DNA of 64,000 bases. It comes from Treponema sp. (GTDB lineage Bacteria > Spirochaetota > Spirochaetia > Treponematales > Breznakiellaceae). The stretch is from assembly GCA_009777995.1 (NCBI GenBank), contig WRKT01000004.1, positions 87,898 through 151,897 on the forward strand, given 5' to 3'. Below, one piece after another: positions 51,939 to 63,160 of this stretch (positions are counted from its first letter, which is position 1; every line of letters starts with the position of its first letter). The position numbers and the translations under genes are program-made. The notes beneath the pieces were generated by a model. That model was not told where the DNA came from, searched no databases, and was given only the letters and a program-made list of their open reading frames with translations.

Positions 51939-54900
51939 ATGTATTTGCCTCTTTACATTTTAGTACTTTTCTTTTTTCTCTTAATACTTTTCTTTACAAT
52001 TTATATCAGGAAAAACAAACTAATAGTAAAGCAGCACATTCTACTGAAAGAGGTGGAAGAACAAACAAGACTCATGCTGGATGCAACCCCCCTTGCCTGT
52101 CATTTAATGAATAGGGATCATATCATTTTTGATTGCAATGAGGCTGCTGTAAAGTTTTTTGGGTTAAGTGATAAACAGGAATATATTGAAAGGTTCACAT
52201 CCCATTCACCTGAGTTCCAGCCTGACGGTCAGAAATCCATAGAGAAGGGAAGAGCGCTTATGGAAGAAGCGTTTAACCTTGGATATGCTTCTTTTGAATG
52301 GGTGCATCAAATACCCGAAACAGGTGAGCAGATTCCCTCAGAGGCCACTTTTGTCCGGGTAAAGTATAAGAATGATTTTGTCCTTGCTGCCTATACAAGA
52401 GATCTGCGCGAGCATAAGCGTATGATAGCGAGTATAGAACGCCGCAATAATTACATGAGTACTGTTAACAATGTATCTGCCCTGCTCCTTGAGCCTGAGC
52501 TGGACAAATTTGAGAAAAACTTATTTACGGCAATGGAATCACTGGCAGAGACAGTGGATGTAGACAGGGTATTTATCTGGAAAAACAATATAGTTAAGAA
52601 CGAACTTCACTGTACCTGCCTATACGAGTGGCCCAAGGAAAGGGAGTCCGAGAGCGGAATAGGTCATCCCATGGAAATCGCCTATAAAAACGGCCTTAAC
52701 GATTGGGCGAATACCCTAATAAAAGGAGAATCTATAAACAGTCTTGCTCGGAACAGGTCTCAGGAAGAAAGGGCTATTCTTGGCTCAAGGGGTATTATTT
52801 CATTCCTGGTTGTGCCTGTGTTTTTGCAAGAGCATTGGTGGGGCTTTTTCGGATTTGACGATTGCCGCAGAGAGAGGAAATTCTCGGAAAACGAGGAGTT
52901 CATCTTAAGATCGGCAGGAAGGCTGATTGCCAATGCATTAATGCGCAGAGATATGGCACAGAATTTACAGTCGGCACTTGAAGCTGCAAATGCTGCAAAC
53001 AGGGCTAAAAGTGATTTCCTTGCGAAGATGAGTCATGAAATTCGCACGCCAATGAATGCGATCATAGGCATGACAGAGCTTGCACTAAGGGCTGAAGAGT
53101 TTAAGACGGCAAGGGAGCAGATCGTTACTGTTAAGCAGGCAGGTGCAAATCTTTTATCGATTATTAACGACATACTTGACTTCTCCAAAATTGAGACAGG
53201 AAGGCTTGAAATTATCCCGGGGGATTATCATTTTTCATCTTTAGTTAACGATGTAATAAGCATAATCAGGATGAGGCTCGTAGATTCCAACCTGCGCTTT
53301 GTGGTAAACATAGACAGCAAAATACCGAACGAACTTTTCGGCGATGAAATCAGGATCCGCCAGGTTCTGCTAAATCTCCTAAGCAATGCTGTCAAATATA
53401 CCGACAACGGATATGTCTGTTTTTCGGTATACGGTAAAAAAACGAACGGAAATAATATAGACCTCTTTCTTGAAGTTAAAGATACAGGTCTTGGCATTAA
53501 ACAGGAAGACCAGAAAAACCTTTTCGTAGATTATTCGCAATTTGATCATGAAAGGAATAAAAATATCGAAGGGACAGGACTCGGCCTTGCAATAACAAAG
53601 AATATAGTACTTGCAATGAAAGGAGAAATCAATGTTATTTCAGAGTATAGAAAGGGCAGTACGTTTACTGTAAGATTGCCGCAGAGAATTACCTCGGGTA
53701 AGATTCTGGCCTCAGTCGAAAAACCTGAAAATAAAGATATTATTATCTACGAGCGCCGTGAAATCTATGCAGACTCAATTGTCTACAGTATAAAAAATCT
53801 TGGAGTAAATTATACCCTTGTCTCATCTGACTCTGAGCTATCCGAAAAAATGTCAATCAAAAATTATGCTTTCATTTTCCTTTCGTATGCCATGTATAAA
53901 AAGAATGTTAGTACAATATTATCCAACAATCCAAAAATCAAGGTAGTTGTCTTAACGGAATTTGGCGAGGCTATCCCTGACAAGAAACTGAGTGCACTTG
54001 CAATGCCTGTCCATTCAATGTCCATTGCAGACATCCTTAACGGAGTATCAAGCAGCTTCTCTTACAGTGAAAGCAATGAACTCTTTGTAAGATTTACTGC
54101 CCCGGAAGCACGGATTCTTGTGGTGGATGATATTAATACAAATCTTAAAGTCGCCGAGGGCCTGCTTCTTCCCTACGGGATGAAAATTGACCTATGTAAG
54201 AGCGGCATAGATGCAATCGAACTGGTAAAAACCGAGTGTTATGATCTAATATTCATGGATCATAAGATGCCGGGCATGGATGGAGTAGAAACAACCCATG
54301 TTATAAGGGCTATGGAAGAAAATAATGAGCATAATAAAAATGTTCCCATTGTTGCTCTTACTGCAAATGCAGTAATCGGCACAAGAGAGATGTTTCTTGA
54401 AAGCGGCTTCAACGACTTCCTTTCTAAACCAATTGACACAATTAAGATAAACGCAATTCTAGAAAAATGGCTTCCCAAAGAAAAACAGAAGGGTTCGGTT
54501 ATAGAGGCAATAATAACAGATGCAGATACCGGAGAAGGTGCTAAAATACACATTGAAATTGAGGGGATTGATGTAAAAAAAGGCACAATGCTTTCAGGGG
54601 GTACTACACAGCTTTATTTAGATACCTTGGATGTATACTATAAAGATGGTCTTGAAAAGTTAAAAGAAATTAAAGAATGCCTTGAAACGGACAATCTCCC
54701 ATTGTATACAATCCACCTTCATGCCTTAAAAAGTGCATCGGCAAATATAGGTGCAAGCTCATTATCGGAAGAGGCGAAGGCTTTAGAGAAAGCAGGAGAG
54801 CAAGAAGACCTTCATTATATCGAAAATAACAACGGCATATTCATGATGAATCTTGAGCTGCTTCTAAGCAGAATAAAAACAGTAACAATGACTTATAAGA

Positions 54901-55151
54901 ATAGGGAGCATGGAGGTAAGGAATCCATTAATTTTGAAGTATTAGCGCAGGATCTAGGAACCCTTAAATCTGCAATACAGGCCTTGAATGCAGGCATAAT
55001 CAATACAGTCGTAGACAATCTACGCGAGCTCGTTTTGCCTGAAAATATCAATGCTGCTGTCAGCGACATTGCTGACAATATTTTATTTGGCGAATACGAG
55101 AAGGCTGTCGAGCTGATTGACATGATCATTATAGAAGGAAAAAATGATTGA
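51939..55151 (+). CDS. Hybrid sensor histidine kinase (PAS-GAF-HisKA-HATPase-pseudoREC-REC-HPt), first of a pair
   Basis: 1070 aa. One N-terminal membrane anchor ([14 protein letters not shown]). PAS at about 35-150, GAF at about 160-335, HisKA with H366 ([14 protein letters not shown]), HATPase with [15 protein letters not shown] and GTGLGLAI. Then comes a receiver-like domain (about 598-705) lacking the acceptor aspartate (FIFLSYAMY), a true receiver with D774 ([12 protein letters not shown]), and an HPt with H928 ([13 protein letters not shown]). A C-terminal helical module follows. It overlaps the next kinase by 8 bases and is its close paralogue. The signal sensed is unknown; it is cytoplasmic-facing. 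Confidence 0.95.
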   Translation: MYLPLYILVLFFFLLILFFTIYIRKNKLIVKQHILLKEVEEQTRLMLDATPLACHLMNRDHIIFDCNEAAVKFFGLSDKQEYIERFTSHSPEFQPDGQKSIEKGRALMEEAFNLGYASFEWVHQIPETGEQIPSEATFVRVKYKNDFVLAAYTRDLREHKRMIASIERRNNYMSTVNNVSALLLEPELDKFEKNLFTAMESLAETVDVDRVFIWKNNIVKNELHCTCLYEWPKERESESGIGHPMEIAYKNGLNDWANTLIKGESINSLARNRSQEERAILGSRGIISFLVVPVFLQEHWWGFFGFDDCRRERKFSENEEFILRSAGRLIANALMRRDMAQNLQSALEAANAANRAKSDFLAKMSHEIRTPMNAIIGMTELALRAEEFKTAREQIVTVKQAGANLLSIINDILDFSKIETGRLEIIPGDYHFSSLVNDVISIIRMRLVDSNLRFVVNIDSKIPNELFGDEIRIRQVLLNLLSNAVKYTDNGYVCFSVYGKKTNGNNIDLFLEVKDTGLGIKQEDQKNLFVDYSQFDHERNKNIEGTGLGLAITKNIVLAMKGEINVISEYRKGSTFTVRLPQRITSGKILASVEKPENKDIIIYERREIYADSIVYSIKNLGVNYTLVSSDSELSEKMSIKNYAFIFLSYAMYKKNVSTILSNNPKIKVVVLTEFGEAIPDKKLSALAMPVHSMSIADILNGVSSSFSYSESNELFVRFTAPEARILVVDDINTNLKVAEGLLLPYGMKIDLCKSGIDAIELVKTECYDLIFMDHKMPGMDGVETTHVIRAMEENNEHNKNVPIVALTANAVIGTREMFLESGFNDFLSKPIDTIKINAILEKWLPKEKQKGSVIEAIITDADTGEGAKIHIEIEGIDVKKGTMLSGGTTQLYLDTLDVYYKDGLEKLKEIKECLETDNLPLYTIHLHALKSASANIGASSLSEEAKALEKAGEQEDLHYIENNNGIFMMNLELLLSRIKTVTMTYKNREHGGKESINFEVLAQDLGTLKSAIQALNAGIINTVVDNLRELVLPENINAAVSDIADNILFGEYEKAVELIDMIIIEGKND

Positions 55152-58100
55152 AATATTAGCATTATCTTCGATATTACTCCTGCTTGTATCTGCTTTCCTC
55201 ATTGTCTTAATTATTAAGAATACCCAAAAAAGAAAAACCATTCAAAGACAAGGTAATTTACTTGAAGAGGCAGAGAAAAACATTAAACTTATGTTTAATG
55301 CAACTCCCCTATACTGTCAATTATTGAACAGCGATTTTGAAATGATAGATTGCAATGATGCAACCTTAAACTTTTTCGGCTTCGATAATAAGCAGGAACT
55401 GACAAAGAAGTTTCATAGCTGCTCACCCATATACCAACACGACGGACAGCGCTCAGACGAAAAGTCGATATATCTAATGAAAAAGGCCTTTGCTGAAGGG
55501 CGGGTCGTTTTCGAGTGGACCCACCGTATCCCCAAAGACGGTGCTCTTTTCCCTGCTGAAGTTACACTTATTCGGCTCAGCCATAATGACGAATATTACC
55601 TTGCAGGTTATATAAGGGACATGAGAGAGCATAAGCATCTTATGGCAGAGGTAGAACAACAGAGAAAGCTTCTTGATACTGTCAATCGTGTCTCAGCAAT
55701 CCTGCTTGAAATGGGAATTAAAGACAATTTATACCATGCTATGAACCTGCTAAGTAAGGCAGTAGATGTCGATCGCATTTATATTTGGAAGAACTATATG
55801 CAAAATGACATTCTTTACTGCACTCAAATTTATGAGTGGTCAGAAAGTGTGGAGCCGCAGCAGGAGCAGACCTTTGCCATCAACAAGTCCTATAGGGATT
55901 TCATCCCTGAATGGGAAGAAAGTCTTTCAGAGGGCATGTGTATAAACGGCATTGTCTGTGAAATGCCTGAAAGAAGCAGGACGGCTTTATTGCCTCAGGA
56001 AATTAAATCAATTTTGGTGGTGCCTATATTTATAGATGAAAATTTTTGGGGCTTTACCGGCTTTGACGACTGCCATAATGAGAGGGTGTTCAGCGAAAAC
56101 GAGGTCTCTATTTTACGCTCGGCAAGCAGGCTTATTGCAAATACCGTAATACAGAATGACCTAAGCAAGGAAATTCTAAGCACTGCAGCAAGACTTGAAG
56201 CCGTTGTTGCAAATTATCCGGGCATTATTTTATGTATAAACCGTGTTGAAGGAATTATTTTATTTGACGGAATGTACAGAAGAATGTTCAACCTTTCACC
56301 TGCGCAATTCCTTGGGAAAAAGTTTGGAGATACTAAACTTATAAGCATGTATCCGGTTGTATCAGAGGTTATCAGTAAAAGTTTTGCCGAAGGACCCCAG
56401 AGTCTAATCTCGCAGCACGAAAACCGCACTTATCATATACGAACCACCGCCATTAAAGATGAAAACGATCAAATAAGCGATATTATAGTTGGCATAGATG
56501 ATGTTTCGGAAATGACAGAGTTTACAAATATCATCGAAAATATCCTAAATAATATGAACTCAATGATCTACGCAACTGTTCCCGGAACAGGGGAAATCTT
56601 GTTTATGAACAATTTCATGAAAAAGCACTTTGGTATAGTCGGAGACGTAACAGGGCAGATTTGTTATAAGTTATTACAGAAAGATCTTGACAGGATCTGC
56701 CCTTTCTGTCCCTGCTATCAGCTTGATATAGAACCTGACAGAATTATCGAATGGGAAGAGCATAACTCGTTAACAGGCCGCATATACCATAACATCGATC
56801 GTTATATACCTTGGCCTGACGGAAGAATCGCACATCTTCAAAATTCAATAGATATGACCGAATTAATTACTGCAAAGCAGGTTGCGGAGCAGGCAAGCCG
56901 CGCGAAAACAGACTTTCTTGCGAAAATGAGTCACGAGATACGCACACCAATGAATGCGATTATAGGAATGACAGAGCTTGCCCTACGCTCAGAAGAACTT
57001 GAGCCTGCCCGTGAGCATATTTTAACTGTCAAACAGGCAGGGGCTAACTTACTTTCAATCATCAATGACATTCTGGATTTCTCCAAGATAGAAACAGGCA
57101 AACTTGAAATAATCTCAAAAGAATATCAGTTTTCTTCACTTATAAATGATGTAATAAGTATAATAAGAATGAGGGCAGTAGACTCACGCCTGCGCTTTAT
57201 TGTTAATATTGACAGTAAGATACCCGACACCTTAAACGGCGATGAAACAAGGATTCGTCAGATACTTCTTAATATTTTGGGCAATGCCGTTAAATATACA
57301 GAAAGAGGTCATATCACCCTTAATGTATACTGTAATAAAGTTGAAGAGAGCGAAAACGATGATTCTATACAGCTTGTAATGCTGGTGGAAGATACCGGAA
57401 GGGGAATAAGGAAGGACGATCTCAACAGTCTTTTCCGCGATTATACCCAACTGGATTTGGAGAAAAACACAAATATCGAAGGAACAGGCCTTGGACTTGC
57501 AATAACAAAAAATATTGTACAGGCAATGAATGGAGATATTTCAGTACAGTCCGACTATGGAAGAGGAAGTACCTTTATAGTAAAACTGCCGCAGAGAGTT
57601 ATATCACCTGAACCAATAGCTAATGTCACAAATCCCGAAGAAAAAAATGTCATGATTTACGAGAGAAGAGACCTTTATGCACAGTCCATTGTTTACAGTG
57701 TAAATAATCTTGGCATAAAGAGCACACTTGCATCAAATGACAATGATTTCAACAGTTATATAAAAAACGAAAAGTACAATTTCATCTTTATCTCGTATCA
57801 CCTATTTGAAAAGAATAAAAATGTCCTTTCAGAGTTCTGCAAGGATGCAAAAATAGTAGTCTTTACGGAATTTGGAGAAGCAGTTCCAAATCGTAACTTA
57901 AATATACTTTCAATGCCTGTCCATACAATCTCGATTGCAGACATCTTAAACGGGATTACAAGCTTCTCCTATAATGAATATAATCAGCCCATAGTAAGGT
58001 TCACTGCTCCGGAAGCAAGGGTTCTAATCGTTGACGATATAAGTACAAATCTAAAAGTCGCCGAAGGTCTTCTATTGCCTTATAATATGCAGATAGACCT

Positions 58101-59022
58101 TTGTAAGAGCGGAATTGAAGCAATAGATGCATTAAGAAACACACAATATGATCTAGTCTTTATGGATCATAAGATGCCGGGAATGGACGGCATGGAAACC
58201 ACCCAATATCTCAGAGCAATGGGGGAGAAAGACGAGTACTATAAAAAACTGCCCATTGTTGCTCTAACCGCAAATGCTGTTATCGGAACCAAAGAGCTGT
58301 TTTTAGAGAACGGTTTCAATGACTTTTTATCGAAACCCATCGACACAGTCCAGATGAACACAGTGCTGGAGGCATGGATACCGAAGGAGAAGCAATTAGG
58401 TTATACGCAGAAAACATACGAAGCCGCACATGACGAAAAACTAGAAATAAACGGAATTGATGTCCAAAAAGGAATATCATTGTCAGGAGGGTCCCTAAAG
58501 AATTATCTGGATATCCTTCAGATTTACCATGATGACGGCCTTAGGAAGATCGATGAACTCGAGGAATGCCTCGATACAGGCGACCTGCCCCTATACACAA
58601 CTCATGTCCATGCACTTAAAAGCGCATCAGCAAATATTGGCGCAAAGGAACTCTCTGAATCGGCAAGGGCACTTGAGATGGCAGGAGATCGCAATGATAC
58701 AATCTTTATAGAGGCAGAGCATCAGAAACTTATAAGCGACTTGAAGACACTTCTTTCAGATATTATGGATACAATAACTAAACGAGTGGGCATCGGAAAG
58801 GAGGCGGACGAGTTTGACACTACGGCAATTAAGGCTGAACTTGAAAAACTTGAAAATGCACTTAAAACTTACGATGCAGGTACCACAAATAAAATCGTAG
58901 ACGATTTACAGCAATTCCAAAACAGGCCTGACATAGGTCCTGCATTAAAAGATATATTCAGGAACATTTTAGTTGGCGATTATGATGAAGCAATATCGGC
59001 TATTAAAAGTGTAATATTTTAA
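55144..59022 (+). CDS. Hybrid sensor histidine kinase with extra PAS domains, second of a pair
   Basis: 1292 aa. It has the same plan as the preceding kinase: membrane anchor (6-24), PAS, GAF, then two further PAS-like domains (about 345-470 and 470-570; the second has [11 protein letters not shown] with clustered cysteines), HisKA H597, HATPase, pseudo-receiver (about 832-945), receiver D1008, HPt H1156 and the C-terminal helical module. The core repeats whole segments of its neighbour ([19 protein letters not shown]), so it came from tandem duplication with insertion of the PAS pair. The clustered cysteines could bind a metal or respond to redox. It starts within the first gene's end. Confidence 0.95.
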   Translation: MIEILALSSILLLLVSAFLIVLIIKNTQKRKTIQRQGNLLEEAEKNIKLMFNATPLYCQLLNSDFEMIDCNDATLNFFGFDNKQELTKKFHSCSPIYQHDGQRSDEKSIYLMKKAFAEGRVVFEWTHRIPKDGALFPAEVTLIRLSHNDEYYLAGYIRDMREHKHLMAEVEQQRKLLDTVNRVSAILLEMGIKDNLYHAMNLLSKAVDVDRIYIWKNYMQNDILYCTQIYEWSESVEPQQEQTFAINKSYRDFIPEWEESLSEGMCINGIVCEMPERSRTALLPQEIKSILVVPIFIDENFWGFTGFDDCHNERVFSENEVSILRSASRLIANTVIQNDLSKEILSTAARLEAVVANYPGIILCINRVEGIILFDGMYRRMFNLSPAQFLGKKFGDTKLISMYPVVSEVISKSFAEGPQSLISQHENRTYHIRTTAIKDENDQISDIIVGIDDVSEMTEFTNIIENILNNMNSMIYATVPGTGEILFMNNFMKKHFGIVGDVTGQICYKLLQKDLDRICPFCPCYQLDIEPDRIIEWEEHNSLTGRIYHNIDRYIPWPDGRIAHLQNSIDMTELITAKQVAEQASRAKTDFLAKMSHEIRTPMNAIIGMTELALRSEELEPAREHILTVKQAGANLLSIINDILDFSKIETGKLEIISKEYQFSSLINDVISIIRMRAVDSRLRFIVNIDSKIPDTLNGDETRIRQILLNILGNAVKYTERGHITLNVYCNKVEESENDDSIQLVMLVEDTGRGIRKDDLNSLFRDYTQLDLEKNTNIEGTGLGLAITKNIVQAMNGDISVQSDYGRGSTFIVKLPQRVISPEPIANVTNPEEKNVMIYERRDLYAQSIVYSVNNLGIKSTLASNDNDFNSYIKNEKYNFIFISYHLFEKNKNVLSEFCKDAKIVVFTEFGEAVPNRNLNILSMPVHTISIADILNGITSFSYNEYNQPIVRFTAPEARVLIVDDISTNLKVAEGLLLPYNMQIDLCKSGIEAIDALRNTQYDLVFMDHKMPGMDGMETTQYLRAMGEKDEYYKKLPIVALTANAVIGTKELFLENGFNDFLSKPIDTVQMNTVLEAWIPKEKQLGYTQKTYEAAHDEKLEINGIDVQKGISLSGGSLKNYLDILQIYHDDGLRKIDELEECLDTGDLPLYTTHVHALKSASANIGAKELSESARALEMAGDRNDTIFIEAEHQKLISDLKTLLSDIMDTITKRVGIGKEADEFDTTAIKAELEKLENALKTYDAGTTNKIVDDLQQFQNRPDIGPALKDIFRNILVGDYDEAISAIKSVIF

Positions 59023-59056
59023 TGACTTTACTAAAAAATTGTGAGATAATCCGAAT

Positions 59057-60202
59057 ATGAAAGACAGATTCCAGACTTTCAACTCAGGCCGTGTGATGTT
59101 CTTCCTCCTTGCGGTAATTGCCTTAATTCTTTTTGCGGCCGTCCTCAGAATCACAGCATCTATTGTGGTACCCTTTACAATTGCTTTTCTTTTGGCTCTG
59201 GTAACAAGCCCAATAGTAAAGTTACTCGCAAAGTTCCGAATTCCCAGAATTGTCTCGATATTTATAGTAGTTATTCTAATTATTGGTACCTTATTTGTCG
59301 TTGGAATGATCCTGTATAACTCAGGCAGAACCTTGCTTAACCTTTACCCAAGGTATGAGGCAAGGCTGACAGAAATTTACGTCTATGTCGCACTCTTCTT
59401 TGAATTGCCCTACGACGAATACCTTTCCTTTTTTGACAATATCTGGGGTCAGGTTGGAATAAGGGACAGGGTAAGGCTTATGACCCTTTCTTTTACAAAT
59501 GGCTTTTTATCATTCTTATCTGATGCTTTCCTTGTGGTACTCTTCCTTGTATTCTTTCTGCTGGAAGCGGCATTTTTCAGGGATAAACTTAATGCCGCCT
59601 TCGAAGGACCAAGAGCCACACGGATTAAAAAACTAAGCAGTGATATAATGACGCAAATATCACGCTACCTTTCCATGAAGTTCATCATTTCACTGGTTAC
59701 AGGTATAGTCGTCACCATCGGCCTTCGAATTATCGGTGTTGAGCTTGCTGTAATCTGGGGTATTATCCAGTTTGTTCTCAATTTCATCCCCAACATCGGG
59801 AGTATTGCCGCAGGTGTTGGCGCAACTGCTTTTGCCTTGGTTCAGTTCTTCCCTGCTCCGGGGCCCATAGTTGCAACAGGTATTATCATGCTTGGTGCAA
59901 ATATGATAATCGGCAACTTTATTGAACCTAAGGTGATGGGAGACAGGCTTGGACTATCTCCATTAGCGGTACTAATTTCCCTAATGGTCTGGGGCTATCT
60001 TTGGGGTTTCGCGGGCATGATCCTTGCAGTCCCAATGATGGCTATTACAAAGATCGTATGTGAGAGTTTCTCCGTACTTGAACCCATTTCCATACTCCTT
60101 GGCTCCCGCAAGGCAGCAGTGGCAAGAAGCATGGAAAACCAAGAAGGCGTCACAACCGACAATGCAGCAGACACCTCCGCCGGTACTCCTACGAACCCTT
60201 AG
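59057..60202 (+). CDS. AI-2E family (PerM/YdiK type) membrane protein
   Basis: 381 aa. About seven to eight membrane helices: N-terminal FFLLAVIALILFAAVL, a central soluble loop (about 100-150), then ISLVTGIVVTIGLRIIG, WGIIQFVLNFIPNIGSIAAG and GIIMLGANMIIGNFIEPKVM, the conserved PF01594 core. The last 30 residues are polar. The family was named for AI-2 export in E. coli (TqsA), but many members transport other solutes, including Na+/H+ exchange. A luxS gene is in this window, yet 58 kb away, so no link is shown. Its end overlaps glyA by 14 bases. Confidence 0.92.
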   Translation: MKDRFQTFNSGRVMFFLLAVIALILFAAVLRITASIVVPFTIAFLLALVTSPIVKLLAKFRIPRIVSIFIVVILIIGTLFVVGMILYNSGRTLLNLYPRYEARLTEIYVYVALFFELPYDEYLSFFDNIWGQVGIRDRVRLMTLSFTNGFLSFLSDAFLVVLFLVFFLLEAAFFRDKLNAAFEGPRATRIKKLSSDIMTQISRYLSMKFIISLVTGIVVTIGLRIIGVELAVIWGIIQFVLNFIPNIGSIAAGVGATAFALVQFFPAPGPIVATGIIMLGANMIIGNFIEPKVMGDRLGLSPLAVLISLMVWGYLWGFAGMILAVPMMAITKIVCESFSVLEPISILLGSRKAAVARSMENQEGVTTDNAADTSAGTPTNP

Positions 60203-61721
60203 TAAAAGCGGCTTTTAAAAACTCAAGATCCAACTCAGGGTATACGGGGAAGCGTTCCTGAAGGGTCTTAACTCTTTCAAGAGCCTCGGCCTTCGCCTTT
60301 TCGTCAATCACATACTTCACCTTGCTCATCTCGGAAGAGTCCTTGCTTTTATGCGCCCTGCTTGTGTTTTTAAGCACCAGGGCCATAATACTCCCAAGCT
60401 CTTCCATCTCGGCCTTTCCCATGCCCAGGGTGGTGACTGCAGCAGTACCTGCCCTGAAACCTGAAGTATACCAGGCGCCATTGGGATCAAAGGGGAGGCT
60501 GTTACGGTTAAGTGTAATCGAACAGTCGTGGAAAGCTCCCTCTGCCTGCCTGCCCGTAAGTCCAAATGAAGTACTCACATTGCCTAAAAAGAGATGGTTG
60601 TCGGTTCCGCCGGTAAGAACATCAACACCGTTCGCCCTGCAGGTTTCGGCGAGAGTCTTACAATTCTCTACAATCCTTCCCGCATAATCCCTGAACTCCT
60701 GCTTACCTGCTTCCTTGAAGGCAACGGCCTTCGCGGCCATCACATGGGGCAGGGGGCCTCCCATAACAAGGGGACAGCCCTTTCCCATTGCCTCGGCAAA
60801 CTCCCCGGTGGATAAAAGAAGGCCGCCCCTCGGGCCTCTGAGGGTCTTATGGGTGGTGGAGGTCATTACATGGGCAAAGGGCCCCGGATTAAACTCATCC
60901 GTAAAGACCTTGCCTGCGACAAGGCCTGCGAAATGGGCCATGTCCACCATGAACACTGCACCGACGGAATCGGCAATCTGCCTCATCCTCTTAAAGTCTA
61001 TCTTGCGCGGATATGCAGAATAACCTGCCAAAAGGATCAGAGGCCTAACTTGTTCAGCCTGCTTTTTAATTTCATCATAATCCAAGAGCCCGGTCTCTTT
61101 TGAAACTGAATATGTATGAACATCGAACATTCTTGCAGAGATATTATAACGATAACCATGTGTCAGATGCCCGCCCGAATAATAATCAAGACCAAGCATT
61201 CGTTGATTACCAAGCTCATCTTTTAATTCCTTCCACTGTGCATCACTTAGCTTATATAAATTCGTTTCACCAAGCTTTGCAAGAATTGGCGCTTCAATCC
61301 TCGTTGAAAGTATGCCCCAATAAGCTAAAAGGTTTGCATCTGCACCGCAATGTGGCTGGACATTTGCATATTCCGCGTCAAAAAGAGAGCAGGCCTCCTT
61401 CATAGCGAGTGTTTCAACTGCATCTACATTTTCAGTTCCTGCATAAAAACGATAATTTGGAATCCCCTCTGCATACTTATCTGTCAGCAGATTTCCCATT
61501 GCAAACTGCGTTGCAAGCGAGCAGTAATTTTCACTTGCAATCAATTTTACCTGTCTCCTCTGGCTTTCCAGCTCTTTCACAATGGAAGCAGCAACCTCCG
61601 GTGTAGTTTTGGATATCTCATAAAGATTGCAGATAAGGCCAAGAAAACCCATATCGACCTTGTCAATTCCTTCGGTAGATAGGGAGCGTGAAAGATAAGA
61701 AGCTACAGGATTGTTATTCAT
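60189..61721 (-). CDS. glyA: Serine hydroxymethyltransferase
   Basis: 510 aa, longer than the usual 415-430. The extra length is mainly an N-terminal extension and an internal segment around residues 140-185 (ARIEAPILAKLGETNLYKLS) typical of treponemal SHMT. It makes glycine and methylene-THF from serine using PLP. The PLP lysine is in STTHKTLRGPRGG; ANVQPHCGADANL, DMAHFAGLVAG and SLPFDPNGAWYTSGFR are also present. ATG 61721 has GGAGG seven bases upstream. It supplies one-carbon units for PurN, and lies 13 bases after pyrI. Confidence 0.96.
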   Translation of the reverse strand: MNNNPVASYLSRSLSTEGIDKVDMGFLGLICNLYEISKTTPEVAASIVKELESQRRQVKLIASENYCSLATQFAMGNLLTDKYAEGIPNYRFYAGTENVDAVETLAMKEACSLFDAEYANVQPHCGADANLLAYWGILSTRIEAPILAKLGETNLYKLSDAQWKELKDELGNQRMLGLDYYSGGHLTHGYRYNISARMFDVHTYSVSKETGLLDYDEIKKQAEQVRPLILLAGYSAYPRKIDFKRMRQIADSVGAVFMVDMAHFAGLVAGKVFTDEFNPGPFAHVMTSTTHKTLRGPRGGLLLSTGEFAEAMGKGCPLVMGGPLPHVMAAKAVAFKEAGKQEFRDYAGRIVENCKTLAETCRANGVDVLTGGTDNHLFLGNVSTSFGLTGRQAEGAFHDCSITLNRNSLPFDPNGAWYTSGFRAGTAAVTTLGMGKAEMEELGSIMALVLKNTSRAHKSKDSSEMSKVKYVIDEKAKAEALERVKTLQERFPVYPELDLEFLKAAFTKGS

Positions 61722-61734
61722 TTTTACCTCCGGT

Positions 61735-62169
61735 TTATTTAAAGTCCCCTGCCTGACGTATATCATCACAATACTCGCAGCGGTAAGACCTTTTTTCTGA
61801 ATTTTCTAGCCTAAAAATGTGAGGAACATATTTTTCAGTGGAAGTAATACAACGCGGATTCTTGCATAGAATTACATTTTCAACTGTATCAGGCAGCTTA
61901 AGTTTTATTTTTCTCGTAATTATTTCATCTTCTATGACATTAACAGTGATATTCGGGTCAATTAAACCTAAAAGATCAAAATTAATTGAAAGTGCGTTAT
62001 CAACTTTAATGATATCCTTACGGCCCATGTTTTGAGAATGTGCATTTACAACAAAGGCAACCATATATGGTGCCTTATCTAGGCGCAGCCAATTAAAAAT
62101 ACGTATGCCCTGACCGGATTTAATATGATCAATTACAATCCCGTTTCGTATCTTTTCTATATTAAGCAT
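61735..62169 (-). CDS. pyrI: Aspartate carbamoyltransferase regulatory subunit
   Basis: 144 aa. The N-terminal allosteric domain has [16 protein letters not shown] and [12 protein letters not shown]; the zinc domain has CKNPRC and YRCEYC, the four structural cysteines. It binds nucleotides to regulate PyrB. It overlaps the end of pyrB by 8 bases. A PyrB-PyrI holoenzyme is thus expected, regulated by CTP/ATP as in enteric bacteria and archaea. Confidence 0.95.
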   Translation of the reverse strand: MLNIEKIRNGIVIDHIKSGQGIRIFNWLRLDKAPYMVAFVVNAHSQNMGRKDIIKVDNALSINFDLLGLIDPNITVNVIEDEIITRKIKLKLPDTVENVILCKNPRCITSTEKYVPHIFRLENSEKRSYRCEYCDDIRQAGDFK

Positions 62170-63100
62170 TTACCCCTCCCATTATCGAAGAAAGCAGAGC
62201 CATTCGTACATACATGCCGTATTTAGCCTGCTTAAAATAAAGAGCCCTTTCGTCTTCATCCACTTCTATATCTATTTCGTTCACACGCGGAAGAGGATGT
62301 AAAACCATCATATCCTTTTTTGCCCCGGACATTTTTTCTGTATTTAGAATATAACTGTCTTTAAGACGGATATAATCTTCCTCGTTGAAAAAACGCTCCC
62401 TTTGAACCCTTGTCATATAAAGAACATCAAGGTCTGCAATAACCTTCTCTAAGCTGTCAGTTTCTTCGTAAGAAATTCTATTTGAATCAAGCTTTCCTGT
62501 TTTAATATAACCGGGAATATTTAGCTCAACCGGCGAAATGAAAACCATGCTTATGCCTTCATACCTTGTCAGCGCTTCTACAAGTGAGTGAACAGTGCGC
62601 CCAAACTTAAGGTCTCCGCAGAAACCCACTTTGATATTTCCAATCTTTCCGCGTATCTGTCTTATTGTCAGAAGATCTGTAAGTGTCTGTGTCGGGTGGT
62701 GATGCCCGCCATCTCCTGCATTTATAATTGGCACATCCGAATAACGGGAAGCAAGCAGGGCCGCCCCTTCCTTTGGGTTGCGCATAACGATTATATCTGA
62801 ATAACATGCCACTGTCCTTATGGTATCCACAAGGCTTTCACCCTTGGCTGCCGAGCTGGAACCCGGCTCTGCAAAACCGAGAACGTTTCCTCCGATACGA
62901 AGCATTGCAGCTTCAAACGAAAGGCGGGTTCTGGTGCTTGGTTCAAAGAAAAGTGTGGCAAGAACCTTCCCCCTGCAAGCATCCCTAAATAAAAGCGGGT
63001 CTTTTTCAATTTCTCCTGCTAAAGCAAAAAGATATTCCATCTCCTCCGTTGTAAAGTTCAACGGTTCAACATAGTGCCGTCCTTCTAACATTCCTCCCAT
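62162..63100 (-). CDS. pyrB: Aspartate carbamoyltransferase catalytic subunit
   Basis: 312 aa. It condenses carbamoyl phosphate with aspartate. Seen are [20 protein letters not shown] (carbamoyl-phosphate binding STRT), [33 protein letters not shown] and [12 protein letters not shown]. The start may be ATG 63100 or 63091; GGGAGGA lies between them. A terminator for the upstream transporter gene separates it from mglC. pyrB-pyrI-glyA form one minus-strand unit. Confidence 0.96.
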   Translation of the reverse strand: MGGMLEGRHYVEPLNFTTEEMEYLFALAGEIEKDPLLFRDACRGKVLATLFFEPSTRTRLSFEAAMLRIGGNVLGFAEPGSSSAAKGESLVDTIRTVACYSDIIVMRNPKEGAALLASRYSDVPIINAGDGGHHHPTQTLTDLLTIRQIRGKIGNIKVGFCGDLKFGRTVHSLVEALTRYEGISMVFISPVELNIPGYIKTGKLDSNRISYEETDSLEKVIADLDVLYMTRVQRERFFNEEDYIRLKDSYILNTEKMSGAKKDMMVLHPLPRVNEIDIEVDEDERALYFKQAKYGMYVRMALLSSIMGGVNA

Positions 63101-63127
63101 CCTTTGAGTATTAACCCCTGAAAATGT

Positions 63128-63155
63128 CTAAAAAAAAACCGCCAAATGGCGGTTT
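63128..63155 (-). terminator. Intrinsic terminator downstream of mglC
   Basis: Stem AAACCGCC (63136-63143) and GGCGGTTT (63148-63155), loop AAAT, followed on the minus strand by a run of T residues (63135-63130). It lies 6 bases past the mglC stop codon and upstream of pyrB. Confidence 0.88.
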
Positions 63156-63160
63156 ATCAG

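Noticed and set aside
59057..60202. AI-2 exporter partnering LuxS
   Set aside because: The family name suggests it, but members carry varied substrates and the gene is far from luxS, so it is only noted as a family assignment.
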